A stretch of 64,000 nt of DNA from Pseudomonas brassicacearum (GCF_000585995.1 NZ_CP007410.1:3251430-3315429), one strand, 5' to 3'; shown: positions 8,150 to 17,797, numbered from the stretch's first letter. Translations and numbers: made by a program. Notes: a model not told the origin generated them from the letters alone.

Positions 8150-9203
8150 CGTGGCGGGAGATGCCATCCCGCAACTCAGTGTGTTTTGTTTTTCGGACGT
8201 GGCCCGAGACAGCTTTGCCGAAAAGTATGAACAGTTACTGAGTACCGCCAGGCTGGCGGATGAACTCAACTTTCACGCGATCTGGACGCCGGAGCGTCAT
8301 TTCCACACGTTCGGTGGGATGTTTCCCAATCCTTCCGTCATCAGCGCCGCACTGGCCGCCAGCACCCGGCGCATAGCGATCCGAGCAGGCAGCGTGGTAC
8401 TCCCCTTGCACGATCCGCTGCGCGTCGCTGAAGAATGGGCGCTGGTGGATAATCTTTCTCGTGGCCGGGTCGGCGTCGCGTTCTCTGCGGGCTGGCAACG
8501 TAACGATTTTGTGCTCAACGCGCAGAATTACCGCCAACGTCATGAGCTGCTGTTTTCGTCCTTGGAGCAGGTCCAGTCGTTGTGGCGCGGTGAATCCGTG
8601 ACACGCCACGATCTCTCCCTGCCAGGAAATCCGGAGCCGGTGACATTAAAAACCTGGCCACCCGCCTATCAAGACACAATTGGCGTTTGGATCACGACGG
8701 GGAGCAATCCCTTGTTATTCAGCGAGGCTGGAAAACGCGGCCTGAACGTGTTGACCCATTTGATCGCGCAAACCCGTGAACAATTGCAGGAAAACTGCGT
8801 CAGCTATCGCCTTGCACGCCAGGCTGCCGGGTTGGACCCTGCGGCCGGCAAAATCACGCTGATGATGCATACCCAGGCTGGAGAGGACCGGCAAGCGCTG
8901 CAGCCACGTTTACGGCCGGCCCTCACCGGCTACCTGCAAGCGTTCATGCAGTTGTCTGAAAACCTCCATGAACCCTCTACGCTGACTCAGGAGGCCGTTG
9001 ATAAGAGGCGGGCCTACGCACTCAAGCTGGGCGTGGAAAAGTACCTCAGCCACTACGGTTTGTTTGGCTCTGCCGCAGAGTGCCTGGAGCAATTGAGGCA
9101 GCTCAAGCGTGAGGGCATCGATGAAGTGGCAGGGTTAGTGGACTTTGGCATGTCTCAGGACAGCGTGGAAACAACGCTGCGTACACTCGCGACATTACTG
9201 TGA
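8133..9203 (+). CDS. Luciferase-like flavin monooxygenase (natural-product type)
   Basis: A 356-residue LLM-class protein. FHAIWTPERHFHTFGG near residue 50 and VGVAFSAGWQRNDFV are typical of the subfamily found in NRPS/PKS clusters as free proteins or embedded domains (the TIGR04020 type). These use reduced flavin and oxygen, often to oxidise a carrier-bound amino acid or acyl chain. The ATG at 8133 was preferred to an upstream in-frame GTG. Its presence supports the view that an assembly line exists beyond the left edge. It is the last of the overlapping genes; the next begins 14 bases on. Confidence 0.9.
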   Translation: MNASPNVAGDAIPQLSVFCFSDVARDSFAEKYEQLLSTARLADELNFHAIWTPERHFHTFGGMFPNPSVISAALAASTRRIAIRAGSVVLPLHDPLRVAEEWALVDNLSRGRVGVAFSAGWQRNDFVLNAQNYRQRHELLFSSLEQVQSLWRGESVTRHDLSLPGNPEPVTLKTWPPAYQDTIGVWITTGSNPLLFSEAGKRGLNVLTHLIAQTREQLQENCVSYRLARQAAGLDPAAGKITLMMHTQAGEDRQALQPRLRPALTGYLQAFMQLSENLHEPSTLTQEAVDKRRAYALKLGVEKYLSHYGLFGSAAECLEQLRQLKREGIDEVAGLVDFGMSQDSVETTLRTLATLL

Positions 9204-9217
9204 AATAAGGAGATTGT

Positions 9218-9874
9218 ATGAACACGATGAAGATGGTGCTGGCGCTGCTGGCCGGCGCGACCAGCTACGCGGCATCGGCCGCCGAAAAAACCGTTCCGCT
9301 GGACGCCTTCAACAGCGTTGAAGTCCGCCAGGGCATCAACTTGACGATCAAATGCGCGGCCACCTCGTCCATGGTGGTCTCAGGCTCTGCCGATACGTTG
9401 GGCAAGCTCCAGGTGACGACCAACGATAAGGCGTTATTGCTCGTGAATGACGCCGCGGAAAATGATCGCTTGGTCTCCCATACGCTGGATATCACGCTGT
9501 ATACCAGCGCGCCGCTGACCGGACTGACAGGCAAGGCCGGGATAAAGATCCTGGCGCCTGCGTGTGCCGTCGATCGATCCAGACTGGCGATCGTCGGCAG
9601 CATGGGCGCAGACATCCAGATCGAGGGCAAGACCGGTGAGCTGGTGCTTGACCTGGCAATGGGCGGCACCTTCAACAAAAAGCCGCAACCCTTTACCGCG
9701 GATGTGGCCAATGTGCGCATGAGCATGGGAGCGGAATCGTCCCTGTGCGACATTCCGAAGATCAATGGCAGCCTGTCTGCCGGCGCACGGATATCGGTCA
9801 GCCCATCGGCTCAGGTCGATACCGGTGCCACGGGCAGCTTCGCCAGCGAAGTTTCAACCTCAGGTTGTTCGTGA
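9218..9874 (+). CDS. Exported DUF2807 (GIN-domain) protein
   Basis: A 218-residue protein with an N-terminal signal peptide (cleavage near ASAAEK) and a repetitive beta-rich body (DAFNSVEVRQGINLTIK, then LDITLYTSAPLTGLTG) like the GIN/DUF2807 beta-solenoid domain. It should lie in the periplasm or at the surface. AAGGAG precedes the ATG. It follows the biosynthetic operon by 14 bases and ends at a hairpin terminator, so it is probably co-transcribed. Its job is unknown; a binding or protective role for the product is only a guess. Confidence 0.82.
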   Translation: MNTMKMVLALLAGATSYAASAAEKTVPLDAFNSVEVRQGINLTIKCAATSSMVVSGSADTLGKLQVTTNDKALLLVNDAAENDRLVSHTLDITLYTSAPLTGLTGKAGIKILAPACAVDRSRLAIVGSMGADIQIEGKTGELVLDLAMGGTFNKKPQPFTADVANVRMSMGAESSLCDIPKINGSLSAGARISVSPSAQVDTGATGSFASEVSTSGCS

Positions 9875-9892
9875 TCGGTCAGGAAACCGGCC

Positions 9893-9925
9893 AAGCTCAG
9901 TTCTCCGTCCGAGGGAACTGAGCTT
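9893..9925. terminator. Bidirectional hairpin between convergent operons
   Basis: AAGCTCAGTTC at 9893-9903 pairs perfectly with GAACTGAGCTT at 9915-9925, an 11-base stem with an 11-base loop. It sits between the stop of the DUF2807 gene and the stop of the phosphopantetheinyl transferase gene, which converge. The T-run is weak on both sides, so termination efficiency is uncertain. Confidence 0.75.
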
Positions 9926-9929
9926 GCTA

Positions 9930-10613
9930 TTAGGAGCAATGTAGCTGCCATTGAACCGACGGTTGCTGCGGGCCGACGATCGCCCCATACGCCAGACAAA
10001 ACCGCCCATCCCCTTGCACCTGGCAATAATGAATCTGCCCGCTACTGGCTGGTAGTTCCACTATAACCCGTGCCGTCCCGCTCGTACCCGCCTGCGGGAT
10101 GACAGAAAAACTCCCGAGCGGTTGCGTCAGCCCCGTACCCCGGGCTTTCAGCCAGGCCTCCTTGATACTCCAGAGCTGCGTAAAACGAGTGAGGTAATTG
10201 GCTTCGTCAAGCGCCAGCCAGCGCTGCTCATCCGGGTGAAAAAAGCGCTGGGCGATCGCCTTTTTTACCGAGACCTTTCCGCTGACGCGTTCCAGATCAA
10301 CCCCGACCTCATGCTCCCGGCACAAGGCGATGGCGGCCGAATGAGCGCTGTGGCTCAGGTTGAAGCGCAGCCAGGTGTGTTCTGGCAGCCACGGTTTGCC
10401 GGTGGCCGTCCTGGCGATGCGCACTTGATCGACCGGGATCGCCAGGTACGCCGCGAGCACCTGATGCATCCAGCGTTGCGCCTGTTGGCGAACCGTCATG
10501 AGCGGCAGCGCATCGTTGAAGTTGCGCAGCAGGCAGACACCCTGGCCGTCGATCAACTCAGGCAGGAGATTGCAGCGGTAAATTGATGGTGACTTTGCAA
10601 CCGGTCTGCTCAT
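9930..10613 (-). CDS. 4'-phosphopantetheinyl transferase (Sfp type)
   Basis: A Sfp/AcpT-type enzyme of about 227 residues that moves phosphopantetheine from CoA to the serine of carrier proteins. The family motifs are clear: GKPWL, FNLSHSAHSAAIAL, VGVDLE and the catalytic WSIKEAWLKARG. The start is uncertain. The ATG at 10613 overlaps the kinase gene by 56 bases, and a TTG at 10556 would give a shorter protein that still holds the motifs. It is the last gene of the exporter/two-component operon, so carrier activation is probably induced together with export. A natural substrate is the carrier protein at 21978-22238. Confidence 0.87.
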   Translation of the reverse strand: MSRPVAKSPSIYRCNLLPELIDGQGVCLLRNFNDALPLMTVRQQAQRWMHQVLAAYLAIPVDQVRIARTATGKPWLPEHTWLRFNLSHSAHSAAIALCREHEVGVDLERVSGKVSVKKAIAQRFFHPDEQRWLALDEANYLTRFTQLWSIKEAWLKARGTGLTQPLGSFSVIPQAGTSGTARVIVELPASSGQIHYCQVQGDGRFCLAYGAIVGPQQPSVQWQLHCS

Positions 10614-11883
10614 GGCGATTTTCCAGGGACAAGTAACCACCATGGCTTTCGGCAATTTGCCGGCACAGGATCAGGCCGATGCCGGTGCCATTGGGTTTGG
10701 TGGTGTAGAAAGGCACGAACAGATTCTTCGGATTCGTCAGCCCCACGCCGCGATCGAGGACAGTGATCAGTAAGCGCCCTTTCTCCTCGGCCCACTCGAT
10801 ATCGATACTGTCGGTACTACTGCCCATAGACTCATCGGCGTTCTTGATCAGGTTGATCAATAACTGGTGAATCTGTACCCGGTCGACGTGAGCCATCAAC
10901 GGACGCGGTCCGCTCAGGGTAATCACACGGTGGGAAAACAACAGCGGCAGCTCCTCCACCAGGGCCGTCAAATCCACCCGTTCCTTCAGCGCCGGCGCCA
11001 GCTTGCTCAACTGCCGGTAGCTGCTGATGAAGGCGATCAGTTCGCGGGCCCGCCGGTTAATCAGATCGATGCCCTCGGTAAACCCCGGAGGCAGGTTGCC
11101 TGAATGGTGCCGATAGTGCTGTTGCAGCATTTGACTGATGGAGGCGATCGGGCTGAGGGAGTTGTTGATTTCGTGGCTTATCACGCGGAGCAGATCCTGC
11201 CAGGCTTTCTGCTCCTCCTGACGCAACATGTCGTCGACATCACTGACAAACAACAACACGTTCCGCACACCGTCCACCATGTAGGTGTCACTGGTCACTT
11301 TGTACCGGCCCGGCCGCCCCTCATGATCGGACACGACGGGCTGCTCCGTATTGGCATTTTGCAAAAGATAGTCCAGTTGCCAGGCGCTGGCCGTATCGCC
11401 AATCAACTTATCCAATGAGGTGCCGAGCATCCGCGAGGCCGCATCATTGCACCAGATCAGCCGATGACTGCCGTCGAGGGCATAGATGGCAACCGTGATG
11501 TTGGAGATCACCTTCTGCAGCAGGAAATCCATCTCCCGCTGCTGTTGGCGGTGGCGCGACAACTGGCAGGAAATGTCATTGATCTGCTCAATGACACCCT
11601 CGAAAGCCCCCGCCCCGTTGGTCACCCCACGCAGGCTGAAATCTTCCTGCTCCACCGCCTCCAGCAAATTGGAGATGACGTTGATTTTGTAGATCAACTG
11701 CTGAAAAAAGTGATAACAGAAATACACCGTCGTCACACACAGCACGAACAGGGTGAAAAACTTGAGGTAAACGGACTGGTCCGGAAAAAACCAAAGCAGC
11801 AGGTAGGCAACGATGGCGCCGATCGGTGCCAGGCTGCACAGCAACAGGTGGCGTACTTCAAATGACTGAAAAAACTTACGCAT
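10558..11883 (-). CDS. Membrane sensor histidine kinase (NtrY/NtrB-like)
   Basis: A 441-residue kinase. Two transmembrane helices lie at residues 12-33 and 40-60, a PAS-like domain around 125-215, the phospho-acceptor His237 in ISHEINNSLSP, and an ATPase domain with NLIKNADESM and a GTGIGL box. It overlaps the response regulator gene by eight bases and surely phosphorylates that protein. The short periplasmic part suggests sensing in or near the membrane; the stimulus is unknown but may be the exported compound or envelope stress. Confidence 0.93.
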   Translation of the reverse strand: MRKFFQSFEVRHLLLCSLAPIGAIVAYLLLWFFPDQSVYLKFFTLFVLCVTTVYFCYHFFQQLIYKINVISNLLEAVEQEDFSLRGVTNGAGAFEGVIEQINDISCQLSRHRQQQREMDFLLQKVISNITVAIYALDGSHRLIWCNDAASRMLGTSLDKLIGDTASAWQLDYLLQNANTEQPVVSDHEGRPGRYKVTSDTYMVDGVRNVLLFVSDVDDMLRQEEQKAWQDLLRVISHEINNSLSPIASISQMLQQHYRHHSGNLPPGFTEGIDLINRRARELIAFISSYRQLSKLAPALKERVDLTALVEELPLLFSHRVITLSGPRPLMAHVDRVQIHQLLINLIKNADESMGSSTDSIDIEWAEEKGRLLITVLDRGVGLTNPKNLFVPFYTTKPNGTGIGLILCRQIAESHGGYLSLENRHEQTGCKVTINLPLQSPA

Positions 11884-13288
11884 GACAGATTTTTAGTTTT
11901 TCGAGCCGGCGATAAAAAGCGCTGCGACTGAGCCCCAGTGATTCCGCGGCCTTGACCGCATTGCCGTCATACTGACGCAGGCGCTGTAGCAGTAAGGTTT
12001 CTTCGGCTTCGGCCAGGGTGCACGCGTCCGTCAACCCCAGCGACGATTCATTGGCCGGACGCACTTCGCTGCGCGATGACACCGAAGACGGCAGACAGAG
12101 GTCTTCGACGTCAATCACATTGGCGCGACACAGCAACACAGCGCGTTCCAACAAATGACTCAGCTCCCGGATATTCCCGGGCCATGAATAATCCAACAGC
12201 GCCTGGCGCGCCCGCGGTAACAATGCTGGCCGGGGCTTGTTGTATTTACGCGCAAAACGTATCAGGAAGCGTTCAGTCAGCGGCTCGATATCTTCCAGCC
12301 GTTCGCGAAGCGGCGGCAGTTGGATTTGAATCAGGTTCATGCGATAAAGCAGGTCCTGACGGAACCGCCCCTCCGCCACGGCCTTGTCCAGGTCAGAGTT
12401 GGTGGCGGCGATGATCCTGCATTGGGTGGTCTGGGTGCGCGAAGACCCGACACGCTCAAATTTCCGCTCTTCCAGCACCCGTAGTAATTTCACCTGCTGT
12501 GTCAGGGGCAAGTTACCGATTTCATCGAGGAACAGCGTTCCCTTGTCTGCCAGTTCGAAGCGACCGATACGGTTCTCCCGCGCGTCGGTAAAGGCGCCTT
12601 TTACGTGGCCAAACATCTCGCTTTCAAATAACTGCTCGTTGATACACCCCATGTTCACTTCGACGATGCTGTGTTCGGCACGCGAGGAAATCTGGTGGAT
12701 GTAGCGCGCCAGCAGGCTTTTACCGGTGCCGTTTTCTCCCAGGATCAGAACGCTGGTGTCAGTGCCCGCCACCTTTTCCACCAGGCTGATCAAGCGCTTC
12801 ATCGCCGGCGAGCGGACTACCCATTGGCTGTCCATGTCATCTTCGAGTGCCAGCTTGAGCAGCTTGTTTTCTTCCCGCAGGCAATTACCTGAACGACGCG
12901 CCTGGCTCATCGAAATCTGTTGCTGAACGATGCTCAGCAGGCGCTCGTTATCCCAAGGCTTTTGAATGAAATCGGCTGCCCCCCCTCGCATGGCATTGAC
13001 GATGATGTCGACACTTCCCCACCCCGTCATCGCAACAGCCGGCAGGCAATCATCGAACTTCTTCATCTCGGCGAGCAACTGCAGGCCTTCCATGCCTGAC
13101 GTGGTGTCTTTCTGAAAGTTCATGTCCATCAACACCAGATCGACAGGCTTCGCGGACAAATGCGCAAGCAGGCGATCGGCTTGGGTTTCCAGAGTCACGT
13201 CGTACCCTTGCATGCGCAATAAGATATCGAGACTGGTCAGGATTCCCGTGTCATCGTCAATAACAAGGATATGTTTCTTATCGTTCAT
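11876..13288 (-). CDS. Sigma-54-dependent response regulator (NtrC family)
   Basis: A protein of about 470 residues with a receiver (phospho-acceptor Asp near residue 55 in LVLMDMNF), an AAA+ domain with Walker A GENGTGKS and Walker B LFLDEIGN, and a C-terminal Fis-like helix-turn-helix (KAAESLGLSRSAFYRRLEKL). The sigma-54 contact loop reads GAFTDA instead of the usual GAFTGA. The ATG at 13288 was chosen because AGGA lies eight bases upstream; one at 13297 is possible. It very likely activates the sigma-54 promoters at 17798 and 18103, making its own operon autoregulated. The neighbouring dyads at 17951 and 18019 are candidate binding sites. Confidence 0.92.
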   Translation of the reverse strand: MNDKKHILVIDDDTGILTSLDILLRMQGYDVTLETQADRLLAHLSAKPVDLVLMDMNFQKDTTSGMEGLQLLAEMKKFDDCLPAVAMTGWGSVDIIVNAMRGGAADFIQKPWDNERLLSIVQQQISMSQARRSGNCLREENKLLKLALEDDMDSQWVVRSPAMKRLISLVEKVAGTDTSVLILGENGTGKSLLARYIHQISSRAEHSIVEVNMGCINEQLFESEMFGHVKGAFTDARENRIGRFELADKGTLFLDEIGNLPLTQQVKLLRVLEERKFERVGSSRTQTTQCRIIAATNSDLDKAVAEGRFRQDLLYRMNLIQIQLPPLRERLEDIEPLTERFLIRFARKYNKPRPALLPRARQALLDYSWPGNIRELSHLLERAVLLCRANVIDVEDLCLPSSVSSRSEVRPANESSLGLTDACTLAEAEETLLLQRLRQYDGNAVKAAESLGLSRSAFYRRLEKLKICHA

Positions 13289-13316
13289 CTCAAGCATCCT
13301 GCTTAGGGGCAGTCAT

Positions 13317-15746
13317 TCATTCATAGCGAATCGCGTCGGCGGGCGACATATTGGTCGCACGTCGGGACGGAAGCCAGACCGCCAGGGCCACCACCAGTGT
13401 AATCATCAGCGCCACCATCCAGAACAGAAGCACAAAAGGCGTGTTTCCGTCACCCAGGACATGGGTCAGTTTGGGCGCGACAAAAAATGCCAGAGGCAAG
13501 CCGATGATCAGGCCGGTCAATAACTGCTTGCCGCCCTGGATCATCAGCATACGTAACAAATTACTTTCAGTGGCCCCCATGGCCATGCGCAAGCCGATTT
13601 CCTGGGTACGTTGATTGATCAAGTTGCACATCACCGCATAAATCCCCGTTGCCGCCAGTATCATCGCTACCAGGCCAAACAACATGAAAAGATTGGCAAT
13701 AAAATGCAAGCCGGCCGTATTACGGGCCAAGCGCTCACCCAGCGTCTGGATCTGATTGACGGAAAGATCGCTGTCCACCTGACGAACCGCGGTGACCAGG
13801 CCGGGCCCGATCGTTTCCGCGTGCTGGGAACGCAGCACCAGCATCAATGAGGGGGCGGACTGCTGTTCCAGAGAGCGATACACCGTGGTGCGGTGGCGGA
13901 ACGCGCTGAAAGGCCGACCATGAATAACGCTGGGCACCACACCGACTACGGTGTACCAGCGCTGGTCATCGGTATCGCGAAAACGCAGGCGCTTGCCAAT
14001 CACATCACGCTCGCCCGGCCAGAACTGCTCGGCAAAGGACTGGCTGACGACGACCACCTGTTGTGAGTCCTGGGTATCCCCGTGGACAAACTCCCGTCCC
14101 GCCTTGGGCGTAATCCCCATCGCCGACAAGCTCCCCGGCATCACCTGCACATCGTTGACCATCGGGTAGGACCAGCGCTCGTTCCTGTTGTTGGTCGATG
14201 CGTCGACTTCTACCTGGCGCGGTACGGTGAACTGTCCCACGGCACTGGTGGTCAACGCCGCGCTTTCAACACCGGGGATCGTCGCGACAGCGTCCTGCAA
14301 GCGCTGGTAGAACAGGATACGGCTTTCATCATCAGGGTAATTGTTCGCGTTGAGGTGGATTTGCGCGGTCAGGTAGTCATGGGTGTCGACACCGTAATCA
14401 GCGCGGGTCGCCTGGTAGACCAAGAGTGCGAACAGCGCACTGATACAGAGGATGGAGCAAGAGAGCCCTACTTCGACGATCACCAGGATCCGGGAAACCC
14501 GACCTGCGCCACGGCTCTGCGCACCACGGGTGCCATCTCGCAATACCTCATTGAAGTTGCCACGGACAATTTTCCAGGCCGGTAATGCACTGGTGAGTAC
14601 AGCCGTGATAATTACCAGGAAAAGCGCGTTGAGGACCAACACATTATCGAGTGACAGCTGCCACCAGAAAGGAATCTTATTCGGCACGAAACCCGGCAAT
14701 ATCGAATTGGTGACCTCCAGCCCCCACGCAGCCAGCAGGACTGCCACGACACCGGACAGCAAACAGATAAACAAGCTCTCCAGCATCATTTGCAGGACCA
14801 GACGCCCTGCGGGAGACCCCAGCGCGACCCGGATGGCGATCTCTTTGGCTCGCTCGGTCGTCCTGGCCAGCAATAAGTTTCCAACATTGCAGCAAGCCAG
14901 CAGCAGCACAAAGCAAACGGCGAACAGCATCACGATGAAGATTGGCGTGGTCTCTTCACCCATGAAGTTTTCCTGGAACGTCAGTGCCTGGGCGGAAAGC
15001 CCTTTATTGCTTTCCGGGTACTCCGACGCCAATGATTGCATCACTCTGTTGAGGTCGCGGTTGGCCTCCTCAAGGCTCACACCGGGCTTCAAACGTGCGT
15101 ACACCGACACTTCCGGCGCACCTTTGCGCTCCAGGTACTGCAAAGGAACAAGCTGGGAAGGCAACCACAGGTCATGGAAGAAGGGAAAGGCAAAATTTTG
15201 CGGCATGATGCCGACGATGCGGGTATGTATGCCATTGATCCTGATATCGCGGCCAATCAGTTGTTCATCGGAAGCGAAGTAGTTTTGCCACATGGCATAG
15301 CTGATCACCGCGACAGGCTCAGCCCCGGCCTGAACGTCCTCTTGATTGAGCAAACGTCCTCGAAATGGTTGAACAGCGGTATAGGAAAACAGCTCTGCGG
15401 TGTTCCTGATGGCCATGTATGAAACAGCCTTGCTGCCATCACTGATATCCGCGCGCTCGGCATAGAAATAGCCCATATCCTCGAACTGGGTGGAGCGCGC
15501 CTTGAGATCGCTGTAGTCCATGAAGTTCAGCCCGGAATCACTCAGGCTGACCCCGTTTACGGTCGGATTGATCAACACCATGCGTTCCCCATCAGGATAA
15601 GGAAGCGCGGTGAACATGATGGTATTGATCACTGAAAACATATATAGGGTCAGTGCCAGGCCGCAGGACATGATCAGCACGGTCACAAACGTGAAGCCGG
15701 GGCTTTTCAGGAGCAGGCGCAAGGCATAGCGAATATCGAAAAGCAT
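13317..15746 (-). CDS. MacB/FtsX-type ABC permease of the duplicated (ADOP-like) form
   Basis: An 809-residue permease with two MacB periplasmic core plus FtsX units: the first begins with a helix at residues 20-42 and has three helices around 285-410, and the second ends with helices around 690-795. There is no ATPase domain, so it should work with the ABC protein encoded one base upstream. Proteins of this layout export peptides, lipoproteins or antibiotics by a mechanotransmission cycle. With the adaptor at 16511-17761 it would span to an outer membrane factor encoded elsewhere. Confidence 0.9.
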   Translation of the reverse strand: MLFDIRYALRLLLKSPGFTFVTVLIMSCGLALTLYMFSVINTIMFTALPYPDGERMVLINPTVNGVSLSDSGLNFMDYSDLKARSTQFEDMGYFYAERADISDGSKAVSYMAIRNTAELFSYTAVQPFRGRLLNQEDVQAGAEPVAVISYAMWQNYFASDEQLIGRDIRINGIHTRIVGIMPQNFAFPFFHDLWLPSQLVPLQYLERKGAPEVSVYARLKPGVSLEEANRDLNRVMQSLASEYPESNKGLSAQALTFQENFMGEETTPIFIVMLFAVCFVLLLACCNVGNLLLARTTERAKEIAIRVALGSPAGRLVLQMMLESLFICLLSGVVAVLLAAWGLEVTNSILPGFVPNKIPFWWQLSLDNVLVLNALFLVIITAVLTSALPAWKIVRGNFNEVLRDGTRGAQSRGAGRVSRILVIVEVGLSCSILCISALFALLVYQATRADYGVDTHDYLTAQIHLNANNYPDDESRILFYQRLQDAVATIPGVESAALTTSAVGQFTVPRQVEVDASTNNRNERWSYPMVNDVQVMPGSLSAMGITPKAGREFVHGDTQDSQQVVVVSQSFAEQFWPGERDVIGKRLRFRDTDDQRWYTVVGVVPSVIHGRPFSAFRHRTTVYRSLEQQSAPSLMLVLRSQHAETIGPGLVTAVRQVDSDLSVNQIQTLGERLARNTAGLHFIANLFMLFGLVAMILAATGIYAVMCNLINQRTQEIGLRMAMGATESNLLRMLMIQGGKQLLTGLIIGLPLAFFVAPKLTHVLGDGNTPFVLLFWMVALMITLVVALAVWLPSRRATNMSPADAIRYE

Positions 15747-15747
15747 T

Positions 15748-16467
15748 TTATGCTTCCTTCACCAGGGACAGTTGTCGCGCCTGTTCTCCATCGCCAACGA
15801 CCTTTCCGTCGGACAGGACAATATTGCGCTGCGCACGCTCAGCCGAACGAGGGTCGTGGGTCACGATGCAGATCGTGGCCCCTTCTTCATGCAACTTGTC
15901 GAGGATGTTCATTACCGCTTCTGCATTGTTCGAATCGAGGTTACCGGTGGGTTCGTCCGCGAGAAGGATGGATGGGTTACCCACGATGGCCCGGGCGACC
16001 GCGACGCGCTGCTGCTGGCCGCCTGAAAGCTGTGAAGGATAGTGACGACTGCGGTGGGACATGTTGACCTTGGCCAGGGCCTCGGCCACCCGCTGTTGGC
16101 GTTCGGTTTTGGAAATCTCACCGCGGTACGTCAGCGGCAGCGCGACATTTTCTTCGATCGTCAGATCGCTGATGAGGTTGAACGACTGAAAGATGAAGCC
16201 AATGTCGCGGTTACGCACCTGCGCACGCTGTTTCTTGGAAATGTTGTCGACGTTTTGCCCTGCCAATTGATACGTGCCGCTCGAAGCCGTATCCAGCAAC
16301 CCAAGGACTGAAAGCAGCGTCGATTTCCCACAACCGGAGGGGCCCGATATAGCCACGTACTCACCCTTGGAAATGGTCAGCGTAATCTTGCTGAGCGCAT
16401 GGGTTTCGATTTCATCGGTCAGGAAAATCTTGTTTACGTCAGTCAGTTCTACCAAAGGTTCCATCAT
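15748..16467 (-). CDS. ABC transporter ATPase (MacB/LolD type)
   Basis: A 239-residue ATPase with Walker A GPSGCGKS, signature LSGGQQQRVAVARA, Walker B ILLADEPTGNLD and the H-loop IVTHD. The ADEPTGNLDS form is typical of the LolD/MacB group that powers FtsX-like permeases. The ATG at 16467 follows CTGGAG. The frame is open 31 codons further up, but those residues do not fit the family. It is translated between the adaptor and the permease. Confidence 0.93.
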   Translation of the reverse strand: MMEPLVELTDVNKIFLTDEIETHALSKITLTISKGEYVAISGPSGCGKSTLLSVLGLLDTASSGTYQLAGQNVDNISKKQRAQVRNRDIGFIFQSFNLISDLTIEENVALPLTYRGEISKTERQQRVAEALAKVNMSHRSRHYPSQLSGGQQQRVAVARAIVGNPSILLADEPTGNLDSNNAEAVMNILDKLHEEGATICIVTHDPRSAERAQRNIVLSDGKVVGDGEQARQLSLVKEA

Positions 16468-16510
16468 TACTGTCTCCAGGGCATTGTTCCGGTGGCCGGC
16501 GTGAGCTGCA

Positions 16511-17761
16511 TCAGTTGGCAATTTGAATCTGTTCGGCACCCTGCCAGGCGGTGCTGTCACTGAGGATTATTCTGTCGCCAGCTTTAAGCCCGCTGGTGAT
16601 CTGGATGTAGTCAGCAGAACCCTGCCCGAAATCCACTTTCATTTTGGTCGCTGAACGATCTTTTTCGTCCAGCCGGTAGAGCGTAGAAGGCAGGTTATTC
16701 TGCGCGAACGGCGGGCGCTCGACATACAACGAATTATTGATTTTCGTCACCGCAATCAATCCATCGACGCTCAGGTCGGGACGTGCCTCCTGTGGCAGCG
16801 GCTGAACGAACGTCACATCCACCTTGACCGTACCGTTGATCACCGCAGGATCAACCCGCGATAGCACGCCCGGGAACCGGCTCCGGCCCGTGTTGATCGT
16901 GACGGCCTGCCCGACTGCCAGATCACGCGACTGCAACTCGGGCACTTTGAGCTCGGCGTACAACTCTTTCTCTTTAGCCAGGCGAGCGATATCACTACCT
17001 ACCGTTACCCGCTGGCCGACCTGAACTTTCACGTCTTGCAAAATGCCATCAATCGGCGATTTGACTTTGAGCGAATCAACCTCCTGCTGACTCAGCGCAA
17101 CCAACGACTCCATTTTGTTAAGGCGGATAATGTTAGCCTTTATCTCCGCCACGACGCTGAGCTTAAGCGTCTTGAGCCGTCGCTCTTCGAAATTGACTTG
17201 CTGAGTATACTGTTCAGTCAGAATGCGCGTGGTTTCATATTCCAACCGGGGCACCGCCAAAATATATTTTGTCTGGGCAGCGAGGCGCAGTGAAGAACTA
17301 AGTAGCCGACTCTTCACGTCCAACATCAGCGCCTCTTGATTGAGCGTTTTATTTTGCAGCTCAGCGTTTTTGGCCTCGGTTTCTGCTCGAAGCGCCTTAA
17401 GCTCCAGTTGCCGCTCCTGAAGTTGCTGCTCCAGCGTCGGATTACTCATGACCACCAGCAACTCGCCCTTGCTGACTTTCATCCCTGCCTTATAAATGAC
17501 TTGCTCGACCCGAGCGTCAACGTTCGCCGCCACCCAGTTGATGTCCAACGGTAAAAGTACGCCGTTGCCCCGCACCTCTATGGCAAAGTCACCGTACTTG
17601 ACCTCGGCAACCGTGACGCTGCTGCGAGCAATTTGGTAAGGCGAAAACTTATAGTTGTAGATCGCCAGCAGCAGGATCAACAACAAGACGCCACCCGCAA
17701 TGACGTTCCTGTGCTTATTGAGTACGCCTTTTTTTCCCGGTTGCGGGATAGAGATATCCAT
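16511..17761 (-). CDS. Periplasmic adaptor (HlyD/MacA-like membrane fusion protein)
   Basis: A 416-residue adaptor with an N-terminal anchor helix (residues 20-40), a biotinyl-lipoyl half-domain (VEQVIYKAGMKVSKGELLVV), a long charged coiled coil near residues 100-215, the second lipoyl half (VKSPIDGILQDVKVQVGQRV) and a beta-barrel. It should bridge the inner membrane permease to an outer membrane channel. It is the first gene of the exporter operon, with a sigma-54 promoter 37 bases upstream. A GTG at 17773 is an alternative start; neither has a strong ribosome site. Confidence 0.9.
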   Translation of the reverse strand: MDISIPQPGKKGVLNKHRNVIAGGVLLLILLLAIYNYKFSPYQIARSSVTVAEVKYGDFAIEVRGNGVLLPLDINWVAANVDARVEQVIYKAGMKVSKGELLVVMSNPTLEQQLQERQLELKALRAETEAKNAELQNKTLNQEALMLDVKSRLLSSSLRLAAQTKYILAVPRLEYETTRILTEQYTQQVNFEERRLKTLKLSVVAEIKANIIRLNKMESLVALSQQEVDSLKVKSPIDGILQDVKVQVGQRVTVGSDIARLAKEKELYAELKVPELQSRDLAVGQAVTINTGRSRFPGVLSRVDPAVINGTVKVDVTFVQPLPQEARPDLSVDGLIAVTKINNSLYVERPPFAQNNLPSTLYRLDEKDRSATKMKVDFGQGSADYIQITSGLKAGDRIILSDSTAWQGAEQIQIAN

Positions 17762-17797
17762 AAAAAACACCAATATTAGCTACTTGGATTACCTTCA

